NCBI GenBank assembly: GCA_000444245.1
Contig: ATSW01000770.1
Span: 1-25,346, forward strand
Direction: 5' to 3'
Origin: Botryllus schlosseri
Lineage: Eukaryota > Chordata > Ascidiacea > Stolidobranchia > Styelidae
DNA length: 25,346 bases
Under the pieces are notes generated by a model. It saw nothing but the letters and a program-made list of their open reading frames with translations. It did not search any database and was not told the origin of the DNA. Below, one piece after another: positions 1 to 23,519 of the stretch. Within the stretch, counting starts at the first letter, position 1, and each line of letters opens with the position of its first letter. The translations under genes and the position numbers were made by a program.

Positions 1-101
1 GTCACTTTCGAAAATCGATTGACTTGACTTGACTCGAGTCAAAATCTGCAATGACTCGAGATGACTCGTGACTCGAAGGTAGTGACTTGATCCCAACACT
101 G
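1..101. mobile_element. Right end of a hAT-like MITE with GACTCGAG-type internal repeats (cut by window edge)
   Basis: Repeated GACTTGACT / GACTCGAG motifs end at CAAGTCACTACC-type sequence whose complement starts CAGTGTTGGGATCAAGTCA. CAGTGTTGGG is a common kind of hAT terminus. The left end lies outside the window. Confidence 0.55.
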
Positions 102-215
102 GTTTGATGTGAACTGAACTTGATTAATGTTGTATTTCTCTCTGGTGCTAAATTTTATTCTTATTCAGAAATTAAAATCTAATTTAGTAAAAGCTGAAAA
201 TTTTCAAGTGTCTTT
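102..215 (+). repeat. Partial copy of the TCTAATTCTAATCTAATTT-type dispersed family
   Basis: Shares the order GTGAACTGAACTTGAT, TTGTATTTC, AAAATCTAATTTAG, AAGCTGAAAATTTTC with the copies at 7765-8360, 10780-11320 and 23520-23975, in the same orientation. Confidence 0.6.
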
Positions 216-219
216 GTCG

Positions 220-760
220 TCGATGATAGATTGATTGGCTATATCACGGCTAACGGTTGCGATTGCGATGGTACAGTAACCGTGGAGTGCTCGAGCGGCG
301 ATAAAGGGTTTTTACAGCAGCTTAACTGTTGGGGCTGCGAGTGTCATCAATTCGAAGCTAACTTTGATGCGCTTTATAGTCGAATTGGGCGAGTCACCTT
401 CGGCATATTTTGTGACAATTCTGACCGAGCACAGAGGGGATTCACCAGGAAAACACCCGGACATCTCGGTGAATGACATGCGGATTTTTGTCTGGGGTAA
501 TTCCCAGCCGCATAAAGCGAGTGTCATTCAAGTGTTAACTCCTCTTTCGATGCATCAAAGTGACGATTGTTATTTCCATGTCCCGCAAGGTCTCACTTTT
601 CCTTGATCGCGGGGTAGTTTTATCCACCGTCATCGACACTCGGTCCTCGGAGTACCTGGTCGATTCTCGGTAGTAGAGCGTTCCAAAGCGTCGGAGATTT
701 ATCTCTGCCTCGCCAAACCGTATCACTCGTTGGTATGGTGACATAATAGAGGCCCGTTAA
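220..760. other. CpG-bearing unique stretch with competing open frames, unknown role
   Basis: Higher in CpG than its surroundings and open in several frames: plus 364-606 and 231-476; minus 535-744 (starts with a true ATG, MSPYQRVIRFGEAEINLRRF) and 312-527. None resembles a family I know, and the frames overlap on opposite strands so at most some are real. It could be a single-exon gene fragment, UTR of a neighbour, or part of an old repeat. Confidence 0.3.
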
Positions 761-814
761 TGGACGTACAAAACGAATCGAATGAAAGAGTCTAAAGAAA
801 AGGGAGCCGTAACT

Positions 815-915
815 GCTGTGCGTAACTACTGGCCATAACTACCGAGCAATATAGTGTAATGTACGGCTTCTCGATCAGTAGGTCGTGGGTTCGATCCCCG
901 GCCCCCATCACGTTG
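815..915 (+). repeat. tRNA-derived SINE-like fragment with B box
   Basis: GGTCGTGGGTTCGATCCCCG contains a perfect RNA polymerase III B box (GGTTCGATCCC, 888-898), followed by GGCCCCCATCAC as in tRNA-derived SINEs. No good A box is visible 30-60 bp upstream and no cloverleaf can be drawn, so it is not an intact tRNA gene. Confidence 0.5.
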
Positions 916-1206
916 TTCACTTTTGCCACGAAATTATAGCGGCACCGTTTCGTGAGCCAGCGCCAAGCGTGAAAATTTTTGATAATTCATGATAAATCGG
1001 TCAAGAAGATCGGGAATTGCATATATATTGCTATGAATTTCTTCTTCTCTCTACTCAGATTTACCGGTATAGCAGAGCGAGTGAGGTGTCTTCGAAACTG
1101 TAGAGCCCGTAAATATTAATTAAACATATTCGGGTGGGCGGACCCGTTGGTATGACTTCGTTACATGATGTTATTTCGTGACCTGTCTGCTATATCAAAA
1201 AATATA

Positions 1207-1575
1207 GAATCGCCCAAACGTACTAAATTAAAAGTTCACACGATTTCAAATTGGTACTTCTTCACTGCCATATAATTTTTCCCTGCGGGATGGTATTTGT
1301 CTTGTGAGGTTCAAATTGCCAAGACAGGAACATTCGTCGCCAGTCATTTAGGCACCTATGGACAATTAAACCTATATGTATTTTGTATATATAACGCCAA
1401 AACGCACGAAACTATATACGTACACGATTTCAAATTGGTATTTCTTTACTGGATGTTCCCTCGAGATGGCATTTGTCCTGTCAGATCGCCAGGACAGAAA
1501 CATTCGGCGGCAGCCATTTAGGCGCTTATGGAAAATTATACATACATGTATGTATATATATCGAAGTTTTCGGCC
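1207..1575 (+). repeat. Tandem duplication, period about 184 bp
   Basis: Two diverged copies, about 1207-1390 and 1391-1575. Each shows, in order, CGCC(C)AAACG, ACACGATTTCAAATTGGTA, GATGGYATTTGTC, CCAGGACAGRAACATTCG-like and CATTTAGGCRCYTATGG. The open frames over them are of low quality on both strands. It may be an internal duplication of an unclassified repeat. Confidence 0.75.
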
Positions 1576-2359
1576 AGCATAAGGGCAGTCCCTTTCGGCC
1601 AAGGTTTTCTCGCTGCCGATCGTTCTGGCACATTTCTTGGAGTCGCATATTACACGGCCTAAAACTTTATACGTCTTGGTGCGTCGTATCGCGGTAATGG
1701 CCAACGCCGATATACCCATTTCTATAAATGTTGCTTATTTTTTCTTGGGGGAAGAGTACCCAATGATAAAGATATTCGGCAACTTGAAATCGCGCCCAGC
1801 GCGAAAAATTTTTGAAAAAGTTGCTCAAATTTTAAAAAAATACTCTATAATTTATGCTAATTCATGAAATAATTTTGGGCGCCCTCCAATTGGGGGGTTT
1901 GGGGTGCGGCAGTTACGGCCCTGAGTACAAAGCCAATCACAACCGCCATGCTTAAACTGGTCGCATGGTGAACATCGACGGTTGCGATTTCCAATAATAT
2001 ATCTGAGCATGTTCAAGACTATGCAACTGCGGTAAATAGCGCAGGCTGTATTCCTGGCCGAGGGTATTCCACTGTTGCCATCAACGATTCAGAAACATTT
2101 GGTAACGACATAATTTGGATTTTTTCCAAGGGTGAAGCTGAATTTAACTGTCATACGGAGATTACGACAATTTAACAATTTTTCAAATTAGATTGGAGTT
2201 ATACCCAATTTTTTCCGAATTAGATTATAATTAGAAACCCGACCTAAATCGAGTTTGAAGACCCCTGTACTATACAGTTTATCCCGTAATATTTCAAGAA
2301 AACAAGACATTAGTTTACCCGCATTTCTAATTAGTCAAATTAGACAACAACATTTTATC
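1576..2359. other. Non-coding stretch, repeat remnants
   Basis: Nothing coding recognised. It includes a GC-rich self-complementary patch (GGGCGCCCTCCAATTGGGG, near 1880) and a fragment of the TCTAAT family (about 2160-2240, AATTAGATTATAATTAG). Confidence 0.4.
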
Positions 2360-2360
2360 T

Positions 2361-2593
2361 AGTGGTCCGAGTCTGCCACAATCCACATCCCTCGACCAAC
2401 CAGACTGATACAATCACGGATAAGCACCCTCATCAACACTTCAAATTCAAACTCCAAATACAACTCGTCTGAGAACTCTTGTATTGAAACAAAAGCCAAC
2501 AAGTCATCAAACGCTCAACGTCGCTTCCGCCACACGAGGCAAAGTCACGCTTCGCCCCGGCAGACCAGCAGAGACGTACACGATATTTTGAAA
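2361..2593 (+). other. Exon-like open segment on the plus strand, uncertain
   Basis: A frame with no ATG stays open from a TAG at about 2358 for about 77 codons and ends at a consensus donor, TTGAAAG|GTAAGT. The candidate acceptor is ACATTTTATCTAG|. The translation is Ser/Asn/Arg/Gln-rich with no domain. It lies antisense to the flank downstream of DYRK1. It may be a non-coding exon of a converging or antisense transcript, or chance. Confidence 0.2.
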
Positions 2594-2599
2594 GGTAAG

Positions 2600-3369
2600 T
2601 TTTGGCAAAATAACACTTCATCACTTCGTACGAGAATGTGCAAATAACGCAAAACAGACAATAAATAACGAACGGCGGGCGGCAGACCTCGTCCGCACGA
2701 ACACAGCACCCTCATCAGTTTTGTGGACTCAGGAAATTGAGCACAATTCTCTCCTATTACCAGTTAAGGCTGAGCATAATGATTCGAGTATTCCAAGTCA
2801 AGTTAGGAGTGACTATATATTCGAACAACGAAATCATACTTTCGATACTTTCTCAGCCTGAATAGAGACTGGGCTGAAGTAACAACCCCTTATTTTAGTC
2901 GTAGGCCGCCGAAATTTCAGGGTGTCCACGCAACAATACAAAAAACTTGACGGGGTCCACACTCAAGAGAGCAGAGCCCTCAATCCATATCATTTTGACG
3001 TCATAACAAGTGATACTCAATTCACAATCGAATCGCTCAGATACTCAATTCCGCCCAGCCCTGGTAGCGTGCATCACCAGATCAGCACTGGATGAAAACA
3101 ATTTGCGATTCCGACGAATTCCCCGCAAATTGCATACATCCGCATTCGTTCATATGTCCGAGGTGCAGCAACTTCCATTCCACGATCCGCTCCGATCCAC
3201 AGTCGCTTCGTTTTTAGTCCTGGGACATAATCCACTCCTTACACTCTTGGCGTGCCACGGCAAGAACACACTGGGCAACAGTGCTATTGCCCCATCGTCA
3301 TGGATTTTTCGCGCTTCCAACGAGATATCACCTCTCGCACTACACATTAGCACGAGATTTAACCTATCG
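2600..3369 (-). other. Probable DYRK1 3'UTR and flank
   Basis: Sequence immediately downstream of the DYRK1 stop. I find no canonical AATAAA on the minus strand here, only weak variants (an AATATA near 2815), so the transcript end is unknown. No coding content was recognised. Confidence 0.4.
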
Positions 3370-16118
<12,749 letters not shown>

Positions 16119-16319
16119 CGGGAAAGAAGGAGACGCCGTTTCAAAAATGCAAATCCAGAAATTAATATCCTCTAGTGAAGTAGTCTGGATTAACTACTAT
16201 TCTCCTGGTACGAATATATCACTAAGAAAACAATCCTACAATAAATCAGTTCAATGTTACATAGTACATACATCGTTAATCAAATACCAAGAGCAAATAA
16301 TTCTATAATATATGTATTC

Positions 16320-16560
16320 AAATTTAGGTGAACCCGAATATTTTCGATATAAACAAACTAGCAAGAGAATTGTACGTCAACAATCGAATATGTTCTTTTC
16401 AATTATCTACTAGTTACTGAGGATTACTCCTGACGAGCGTCAGCCGGAAATATTCACATTTATATCAATATGAATGAATGTATCATTCAATTGTATACTG
16501 AAGTTCTGTATAACTTTCTACCAATATAATCTAATCCTGAAGTTCTGTACCTTTAAGAAG
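16320..16560. repeat. Palindromic MITE family, copy 4
   Basis: Left arm GGTGAACCCGAATATTTTCG, right arm CTCCTGACGAGCGTCAGCCG then GAAATATTCAC, then TCATTCAATTGTATACTGAA. It lies just upstream of the putative first exon. Confidence 0.7.
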
Positions 16561-16789
16561 CTCTTTAATATAATTAAGTTCGGTCACCTATAACGAGATC
16601 AAGCAACTACATGAACTTGAATTATACTCATGATTCTGAATTTAGTTAGTTATCTAAATCTCATATCATAATGTAAACATATATTACTCGCTTCCTCAAT
16701 ATGCGTCATGCTAAGTATTCATACTTCAGTGATGTGAAAAGATGATGTCAAATATCCATATTAAATGTTCAAATCGTATCGAAATCTTG

Positions 16790-17275
16790 GCCTTTGTATA
16801 GCTCGCACGCCTGGAGGTATATTTCAATTCGCCTCATTACCAGCTCGCCTTCACAGCTCTTACTTCGTGTGCCGCGCAGGAATTTTCAAAGCGCATTTAA
16901 CCCTCAGGCGATCAAACTCACAAAGCAACACGGCGAGAGCGACTTTCCCCGTTCAACGCGCGCCGCTCACAGCGGGGAACCTTGAACGCGGAATTAATTC
17001 AATCAAGAGCACGCGTGATCTGTAATACGGCGGACGGATCCGTCTACGTAACAAGCGCGTGCGACCGATTTCAATAAATAATTCATCTCCGCGTTGCAGC
17101 ATCCTCGATTATGCGGGCCCCTTACATAAACCAAGTCGAAAAAAGTGACGTAATGCATTGCATCGCGTCCAGAAATTACGCATTCAACCTCACTAGCGAT
17201 ATTACGTTTTCCGAAACCGCGCACACCGCATTGTTATTAAAATTGCTTTGTTATCGCAAACCCGCGTCCGCAATT
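16790..17275. promoter_or_regulatory. CpG-rich block A upstream of DYRK1 (candidate promoter)
   Basis: CpG density rises well above the flanks (for example GTTCAACGCGCGCCGCTCAC, and the perfect palindrome GACGGATCCGTC near 17034-17045). It lies 0.7-1.2 kb upstream of the putative first coding exon. No TATA/Inr pair stands out. That it is a promoter is inference. Confidence 0.35.
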
Positions 17276-17289
17276 ATTGAAAAACAGAT

Positions 17290-17415
17290 ATATTCGGCGA
17301 TACTATTGTTGATTTGTTGATATACAATGTTCTGTCCAATTCTCTACCAGTCGCTGACGAGTGTCAGCCGAAAACATTCGGGTTTATTTCCGTACGAATA
17401 AATCATTCAATTGAA
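17290..17415 (+). repeat. Palindromic MITE family, copy 5
   Basis: ATATACAATGTTCTGTCCAA, CGCTGACGAGTGTCAGCCGA, AAACATTCGGGTTTATTTCC, AAATCATTCAATTG. Only the right half is present. Confidence 0.7.
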
Positions 17416-17781
17416 ATGCAGCAGTGCGCGGATCCGAAAATATAGACATACAAATATACCTTAATTCTTCACAAGTTATACGGGAAAATCGGGACATAGT
17501 TCGCGATCCTTCAGTATGTACGATGGCCCTCCATGTAACAAACGATCAGTTTCGAGTATCGAAACGAACGCTATGGTGTAAACTTGTTCGAAACAACCCC
17601 AGCTATCTATAAAGCGACCATGGCAACGATTTACTGCCAAACGGAACTGCTATCTCACATAGTTTACAAACCAAACAAGCATCACAAAGTGTATCTCTCC
17701 AATACGTAGGATCGGACTGGTACGCGTACGCGCAAAACTAATACCAACATAAACCGCAACCAATTATGCCTCTCAACGATA

Positions 17782-18190
17782 CTAAATGTTGGACAGCAAT
17801 ACGCGAACCTCTTTCAAATGTCGACGTTGAACGCGACGAATATCGAGAGGGTTAAGACGACCGATGTTGACAGTGACGGGTGGGAACAGATGAGTTCCCG
17901 ATAAAGAAAGTGACGAGCTCCTATCTGAACCTACATAACCAAGGGAGAATATTGACCGGCCGCGAAGTTCAATACAGTCTTTACAAACATAACTAGCGAA
18001 TGTCGCACTTTCTGTATCACAGAATCTGTAACACTGCATAACAAGGTCACGGACTAGATGAGTATTTGCATAGCGATGACCTTCACCCGTGATTTCTAAA
18101 CGGCATTGTCTCACACAATGCCAATCGCTGTTACATTCTGGACATATTTGCTTGGACTTAACTTCACACAAAAGAATATCATTTCCTGCC
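17782..18190 (-). CDS. Unidentified Cys-rich ORF or terminal exon
   Basis: Minus-strand frame of about 135 codons ending in TAG. A possible acceptor, TTTAGGCAG|, lies just upstream (about 18189), giving GNDILLCEVKSKQICPECNS, then DWHCVRQCRLEITGEGH..., DLVMQCYRFCDTES..., YVCKDCIELRGRS and a C-terminal RRVQRRHLKEVRVLLSNI. The CPEC...WHCVRQC and CKDC spacing looks like a metal-binding module, but I cannot name the family. The nearest start is TTG, so if real it is likely a last exon or a gene fragment. It lies in CpG-bearing DNA upstream of DYRK1 on the same strand. It may be a separate gene's 3' end or a decayed transposon-borne frame. Confidence 0.35.
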
Positions 18191-18299
18191 TAAACGCCGC
18201 TTGACTCATAGGACGCATCGCATAACTGTGTATATTTTCCGCGAATAATACACAAACCACCTACACGCTTCCTAAACCTGAATTCTTGAACAGCAAATC

Positions 18300-18720
18300 A
18301 CGCAATCTTCGAGTCGATCCTCAAACAGAAAAAGGTCGATCACATCTCATCGAAAAAATCCGATCGACGCACACAGCGCTGCGGAATTCCGCGGCGCGCG
18401 AAACGCAGATCCATCCGTCGCACACCTTGTTTATTTAGAAGTTTTTCAGCTTTCAACTAAACGAGGCCACCTCACCAAGCAAGCAATCGCAAAGTCGACC
18501 CTTTTCTACCAATGGTCGTTTCGGAATTCAGAGCTACGCCGATGCGGCGCCGCGAAAATACCTTCGGGTTAATTCGCGTCGAGAGAGAGCCATAGAGCAG
18601 AAACGAAGAGAACAAGGTCTGGATGTTACCGGCCAAGCGTAGCATTGAAAAAAGGCCACATATCGTCACGTGACAAAGATTGCGCAAGCAAACTACGTCA
18701 TGTCTAGAGAGCAAATCGCA
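18300..18720. promoter_or_regulatory. CpG-rich block B (candidate CpG island)
   Basis: The densest CpG run in the window (GGAATTCCGCGGCGCGCGAA and GATGCGGCGCCGCGAAAATA). It could be the distal promoter of DYRK1 or of the 17782-18190 ORF. No recognisable core promoter motif, so this is inference from composition only. Confidence 0.35.
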
Positions 18721-19147
18721 AATCAGCGGACGTACAGATATGTCGACCGTGATGCGATAATAGCTGGAGCATCTTTTGTTTCAAAGGTGCAATTCGGTCC
18801 GCGCGATGATCAGCAAACAATTTAATTTGTCCAAGACGAATCCACCGGGTTACGCCAAGGGAGACGGAATAAATATAAAACACGCTTACGCAATACCGCA
18901 TAAGGTTGACATAGGTCCGTTCCTTTTGATGACGCGTGACGGCCTTTGGTATCTCACGCTGCGACAGCGTCTGTGTCCCAGATATCCGAGGATTTGTGAA
19001 TGACTTCTAGCTAACATATTTATTCGGTCGTGTAGTGGGCTTCGGCTGTAATTCGGCGTTTGTTTGAAAATTCCCCATGGAAATACCCAATTTACATGAT
19101 TTGAGTCTATAACAGGAGTGTTCCTTGGTTGTGCGAGGCTTAGATTG

Positions 19148-19310
19148 CTAACATACAATATTCCTTTCAATTCTCTACTAGTTGCTTTCAATTCTCTACT
19201 AGCTGCTGACGACTACCCCTGAGACCCTGACTAGTGTCAGCTGAAAATATTTATTTCAGTATGAATATGACATTCAATTGCATATTGAAATCCTGTACTT
19301 CCAAGAGTCT
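19148..19310 (+). repeat. Palindromic MITE family, copy 6
   Basis: AACATACAATATTCCTTTCA, CTAGTGTCAGCTGAAAATAT, TTCAATTGCATATTGAAATC, CCTGTACTTCCAAGAGTC. The segment TTTCAATTCTCTACTAG(T/C) is duplicated in tandem within it. Confidence 0.75.
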
Positions 19311-19369
19311 TGACTGCTTTGTTGTGCCCTCTTTTGACTTCTCAGGTGTCACAGACTGAACTGCATTCA

Positions 19370-19385
19370 TTATTATTATTATTGC
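19370..19385 (+). repeat. (ATT)n microsatellite
   Basis: About five ATT units followed directly by GCAG. Confidence 0.8.
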
Positions 19386-19636
19386 AGCATACATTGTCTC
19401 AACAGAAGAACACATTGATTGTAATTGTAGGAGTCACAGTCAAGACTGTCCTTCCTGGTCTGAATATCATGACAACAGTAACTACTGCTTTATACACTCA
19501 GATATGTCGGTGCGCAGCGCAGCCACTCGTAATGAATACACTTTGGTTTGCATTGCAAATAACAATAAAAGGTTTGTTGAAGTTTTGTGAAATCAGTTTG
19601 TTCACATGTATTAGGAAATTATGGTAAATCCTTGTA

Positions 19637-20270
19637 TTAATTAGCTGTGCAGTTTTTTATTTGATTAGCACATTTATGTCTTGCTTCTCGCCTGCCTGTA
19701 ACAACTTTTTCTAGGGATTTCTGATACTTCCTTTGCATGAAACTCTTCGACATTTGCATTTGCATAGCAACAAGCAACATGAGGAGATGTGAATGTTGTG
19801 ATGTATTCACATTCAAATGATGAGACACCTTATCAGATGCATTAGACATGTCAGTGACCAGGAAATTGTCTTTGCACAAAGCACAGCATAATAAAGTTGT
19901 CTTCATTTGCTTTGAAATATCACGTCCGGTGATTTCTAGGTCTAGTGCTTTACTTAATCTATTGTCCGTACTAAGCAGTGTTCCAATCTTTGATATTTTC
20001 AAACAATGATATTAAGATTAACCACCATGGATTGAATTGAATAGAAATAAGTATTCCAGTCTGTTCGTGTTCAAATTCTATCAACTACGGACTGATTTCT
20101 CCATGCAACAGGCTATTTGATAACACAATAATAGAAAATTGCATAGAAAATTGCAATAGCTGGTGGCTGCAATCAATACCCCAACAAGCTTTCTGAGACA
20201 GATTTTTCAAATCTTCATTTCTTCTACAATGTGGATGTTCGCAACCTCGTATACAACATCGTAGCAGCAT
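19637..20270 (-). other. Two minus-strand open frames with Cys/His clusters, unidentified
   Basis: Frames at 19637-20002 (starts with a true ATG, MKISKIGTLLSTDNRLSKAL; contains CALCKDNFLVTD and SHHLNVNTSQHSH) and 20085-20270 (CCIRGCEHPHCRRNEDLKNL, CWGIDCSH). The Cys/His spacing hints at a decayed zinc-binding protein, but neither frame matches a known finger consensus and no splice junction clearly joins them. Low confidence. Confidence 0.2.
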
Positions 20271-20405
20271 ATGTTTTAAAAGAGCCGGAATAAATTATAA
20301 AAAAGGATCTGTATTTTTAAGAACCTTTTGCAGAAAAAAATACTCATAACAGCTAAGGTTTATAATACGATATGACACTTGACAAGAAACGAGTCACACA
20401 CTTTC

Positions 20406-20413
20406 ATGGACAT
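20406..20413. repeat. Target-site duplication, left copy (ATGGACAT)
   Basis: Perfect 8-bp match to 21879-21886, flanking the foldback element. Confidence 0.9.
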
Positions 20414-21878
20414 TAGGGTTGTTCAGATTTGAAAAATTGTCAGGAAACTTCGATGCTTGTGACCCAAATGAAGGTTTAGTACATAAAAACACTTTTATGA
20501 GCAATTTTGGTCATCTTCGTCCTGATCTTCTATCCCCGAAAACCCCCCAAAGATCCACGGGCAATTCTCCTTACTACTGGATATGCAATGTTGACCACGT
20601 CACCGGTTTATAGCTTTTGTGACGTTATCAGTTGAAAACGGCCGTGTAGAGATGATATATTGCAATAAAATAGCCATGATTTCAAAATTGTACTTAACTG
20701 CAGTCCCATAAAGGCCACATGCGTAACGATTTCACTCTGCACAACCTGTATATCATGCTCATGGGAATCATGTATTGGTTGCACCATTGACATCGGCTTG
20801 TTTTGGATCGTACATTGAAGAAGCGCCGTTGGATTGCAATTCGTGAACAAATCCTGATATTTCCAGCTAGTTTTCAGCCATAAGATATTATTCAAAGGTA
20901 TGTAATGTCAGTATAACTTTTCTCAACTTCAAATCATCTGTAAAATACCGAGTTATCTTATTTTATGGTAGACTGCAATTTAGTGGAAGAAGAATGCCTG
21001 AAACAATGCATCAACACAATGTTCCGCGCTTGCCTTATAGATATTCTTGTCATATTCCATACGTTGTCAACCTCTTCAACAGTTGGAAGGACACAGTCCT
21101 GCGTTGTGGTAGTTTCGGGGCAATTTTCTTTCCGATATGGCGGATGTAGTAGAACCTCATCTAGAGTCGGTAACTTGGAGTGACTAATACACTCAGATAA
21201 ATATCCTTCCGAATAGTGACCAGAATATCAGACCAAATAGTGGGCAGACCTGAATCTTGTTCATGGTTGGTCCGCAAAACCCATATCCGCTTTGTTTCAG
21301 ACTTTCTTCTGCAACTAAATTGCAGTCTACCATAAAATAAGATAACTCGGTATTTTACAGATGATTTGAAGTTGAGAAAAGTTATACTGACATTACATAC
21401 CTTTGAATAATATCTTATGGCTGAAAACTAGCTGGAAATATCAGTATTTATTCACGAATTGCAACCCAATGGCGCTTCTTCAATGTACAATCCAAAACAA
21501 GCCGATGTCAATGGTGCAACCAATACATGATTCCCATGAGCATGATAGACAGTTTGTGAAGAGTGAAATCGTTATGCATGTGGCCTTTATGGGACTGCAT
21601 TCAGGTACAATTTTGAAATCATGGCTATTTTATTGCAATATATCATCTCTACACGGCCGTTTTCAACGTCACATAAGCTACAAACCGGTGACGTGGTCAA
21701 CATTGCATATCCAGTAGTAAGGAGAATTGCCCCGTGGATCTTTGGGGGGTTTTCGGGGATAGAAGATCAGGACGAAGATGACCAAAATTGCTCATAAAAG
21801 TGTTTTTATGTACTAAACCTTCATTTGGGTCACAAGCATCGAAGTTTCCTGACAATTTTTCAAATCTGAACAACCCTA
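20414..21878. mobile_element. hAT-like foldback transposon with ~590-bp inverted arms
   Basis: Left arm 20414-21010 and right arm about 21289-21878 are inverted copies. By eye there are about 15 substitutions and two small indels over about 575 bp (about 97% identical). The spacer is about 278 bp. Ends are TAGGGTTGTTCAGATTTG and its complement, and both sides carry the same 8 bp, ATGGACAT (20406-20413 and 21879-21886). Eight-bp target duplications and TAGGG/CAGGG-type ends are characteristic of hAT elements. Each arm holds the same open frame of about 90 codons reading outward from the spacer (20608-20895 minus, 21403-21717 plus; contains QCTIQNKPMSMVQPIHDSHE) without a convincing ATG and without a family I recognise. 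No transposase was seen, so the element is presumably non-autonomous. Confidence 0.92.
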
Positions 21879-21886
21879 ATGGACAT
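21879..21886. repeat. Target-site duplication, right copy (ATGGACAT)
   Basis: Perfect 8-bp match to 20406-20413. Confidence 0.9.
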
Positions 21887-22194
21887 GTTTACATCCATAT
21901 CTTCGTCCGGGCGATTACTGGCTGTCTGCATCAGGTTTTAATATACTTACATCACAAATATATTACTAAAATGCATATAACATAGAAAACAGAAACAAGT
22001 TATACTCACATTCCCAGTTATAAATTTTCCCCAATAAATCTTCTCAACTTTCGGATTGCATTACATCCTCCTCGGTCAAAGTTCAGAATCACTAGTGGTG
22101 GGATAACAGCTAATTATATGAATGCTGTAAAATATATGACACCAGATCGCTGAAACAATGGCATAGAATTATTCAAACGTATTTAGTCATGCAT

Positions 22195-22395
22195 ACAATT
22201 GTTAATATACAATGTGCTTTTCAGTTCTCTACTACTAGTTGCTGACGATTACCCCTGACGAGTGTCAGTCGAAAATATTCGGGTTTATTTCAATACCTGA
22301 AGATATCATTCAATTGTATATTGAAGTCCTGTACCCACAAGAGTCTCTTCAATTATGCAAATAATGCGACAATATTTGATATACATTATCTTGAA
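22195..22395 (+). repeat. Palindromic MITE family, copy 7
   Basis: TTGCTGACGATTACCCCTGA, CGAGTGTCAGTCGAAAATAT, TCGGGTTTATTTCAATAC, TCATTCAATTGTATATTGAA, GTCCTGTACCCACAAGAGTC. Best-preserved right half of the family in this window. Confidence 0.78.
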
Positions 22396-23519
22396 TATCA
22401 TTTAGTATTTCAGAGCAACAGCTCCAGCTCAATTTATGATGACGCGAGGTACCATAATCAGAGATATATGTTAAATTAAATTAAATTAGTTTGTAAGCTA
22501 GAGATCCGAGTAAGCCTTATTGTCATTCTACTTCTGGGAAAACATTTGAGAATTTATATCTGAAACCAACATTAAAATGCAGTAAAACAAGGTAATGAAA
22601 AAACGGTAGTTCGCAAAAGTAAAATTTTAATAGCAGTTACAGGACCATCATTAATAGTTCACAGAAAATGTTTGTATCCACATCCTTCTAAATTACCAAT
22701 TACTGATTCATTATCAGCCAGTGTTCGTTTCACCAGATCAGTGTTAGGTGACAAAATAAGGGAAAATTTCCGAGTAATTTATACGTCCGTCTGCAAAGAG
22801 CATCAACCATTATGCAGAAAATACATTTAGCGCAAGTAAGCTAACTCAATAAACATAACGCCAGTAACAGTAATGTCACTTGACCGCAGCAAATATTCAA
22901 AATGCCCATGGTATAGGTACAATTAAGAGCAAAATTAAACCACCAAGAAGAGGGTAGCTTGTCAACAAGTTATTTGTTCCTGTGTGTGATTGTGTATCGA
23001 ATCATGTGATCATGTCCTGGAAATAGCCAATTGGTCGGACATTACATGCAAGGTAGAGCAAATAAATTTAACTAGTTTAGCGAAAGTAAACTGCAAACGG
23101 GTAGGCCTATCTTAAAATGTGCATCTGAATGGAATCATTACACGCACTGCTCAATAAGTATTTTAAATGTAGAACTGACCATATCTTTACATTAAAGCTG
23201 CAAGCAAATATTCGAGTCCAGATTCTACGAAATATGCTGACTGAATGCATCTTAAACCTAGACTTGGACAACTAGCTTATTTTATAGAAAGATAGAAATT
23301 TATTGTTTCGTCAAACATAAAATTTGACTGGAGGTGACAATATGACCTATAAAGGCCTTGTTACTCGTCACCTCCATGACAGTGAAGTAATAGTATATCA
23401 ATTGAAAAAACAAAACAGTGGACAGTCTGCAATTGTAGGACAGAGAAGAAAAAATAACACAAATATAATAACAAATATATAACAAAGACATCAGTCATAG
23501 GCATAATGTATCAATAATC
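22396..23519. other. AT-rich intergenic stretch, nothing recognised
   Basis: No ORF with coding character, no repeat matching the rest of the window, no RNA gene. A short local inverted repeat is present near 23326-23380 (GGAGGTGACAATATGACC with GTCACCTCC). Confidence 0.5.

Noticed and set aside
815-915. tRNA gene
   Set aside because: Only the B box is intact. No A box or cloverleaf can be formed, so it is a SINE-type remnant.
20412-20421. Telomere-like TTAGGG
   Set aside because: A single ATTAGGG at the exact end of the foldback element, mirrored at its other end; it is a terminal inverted repeat and not telomeric DNA.
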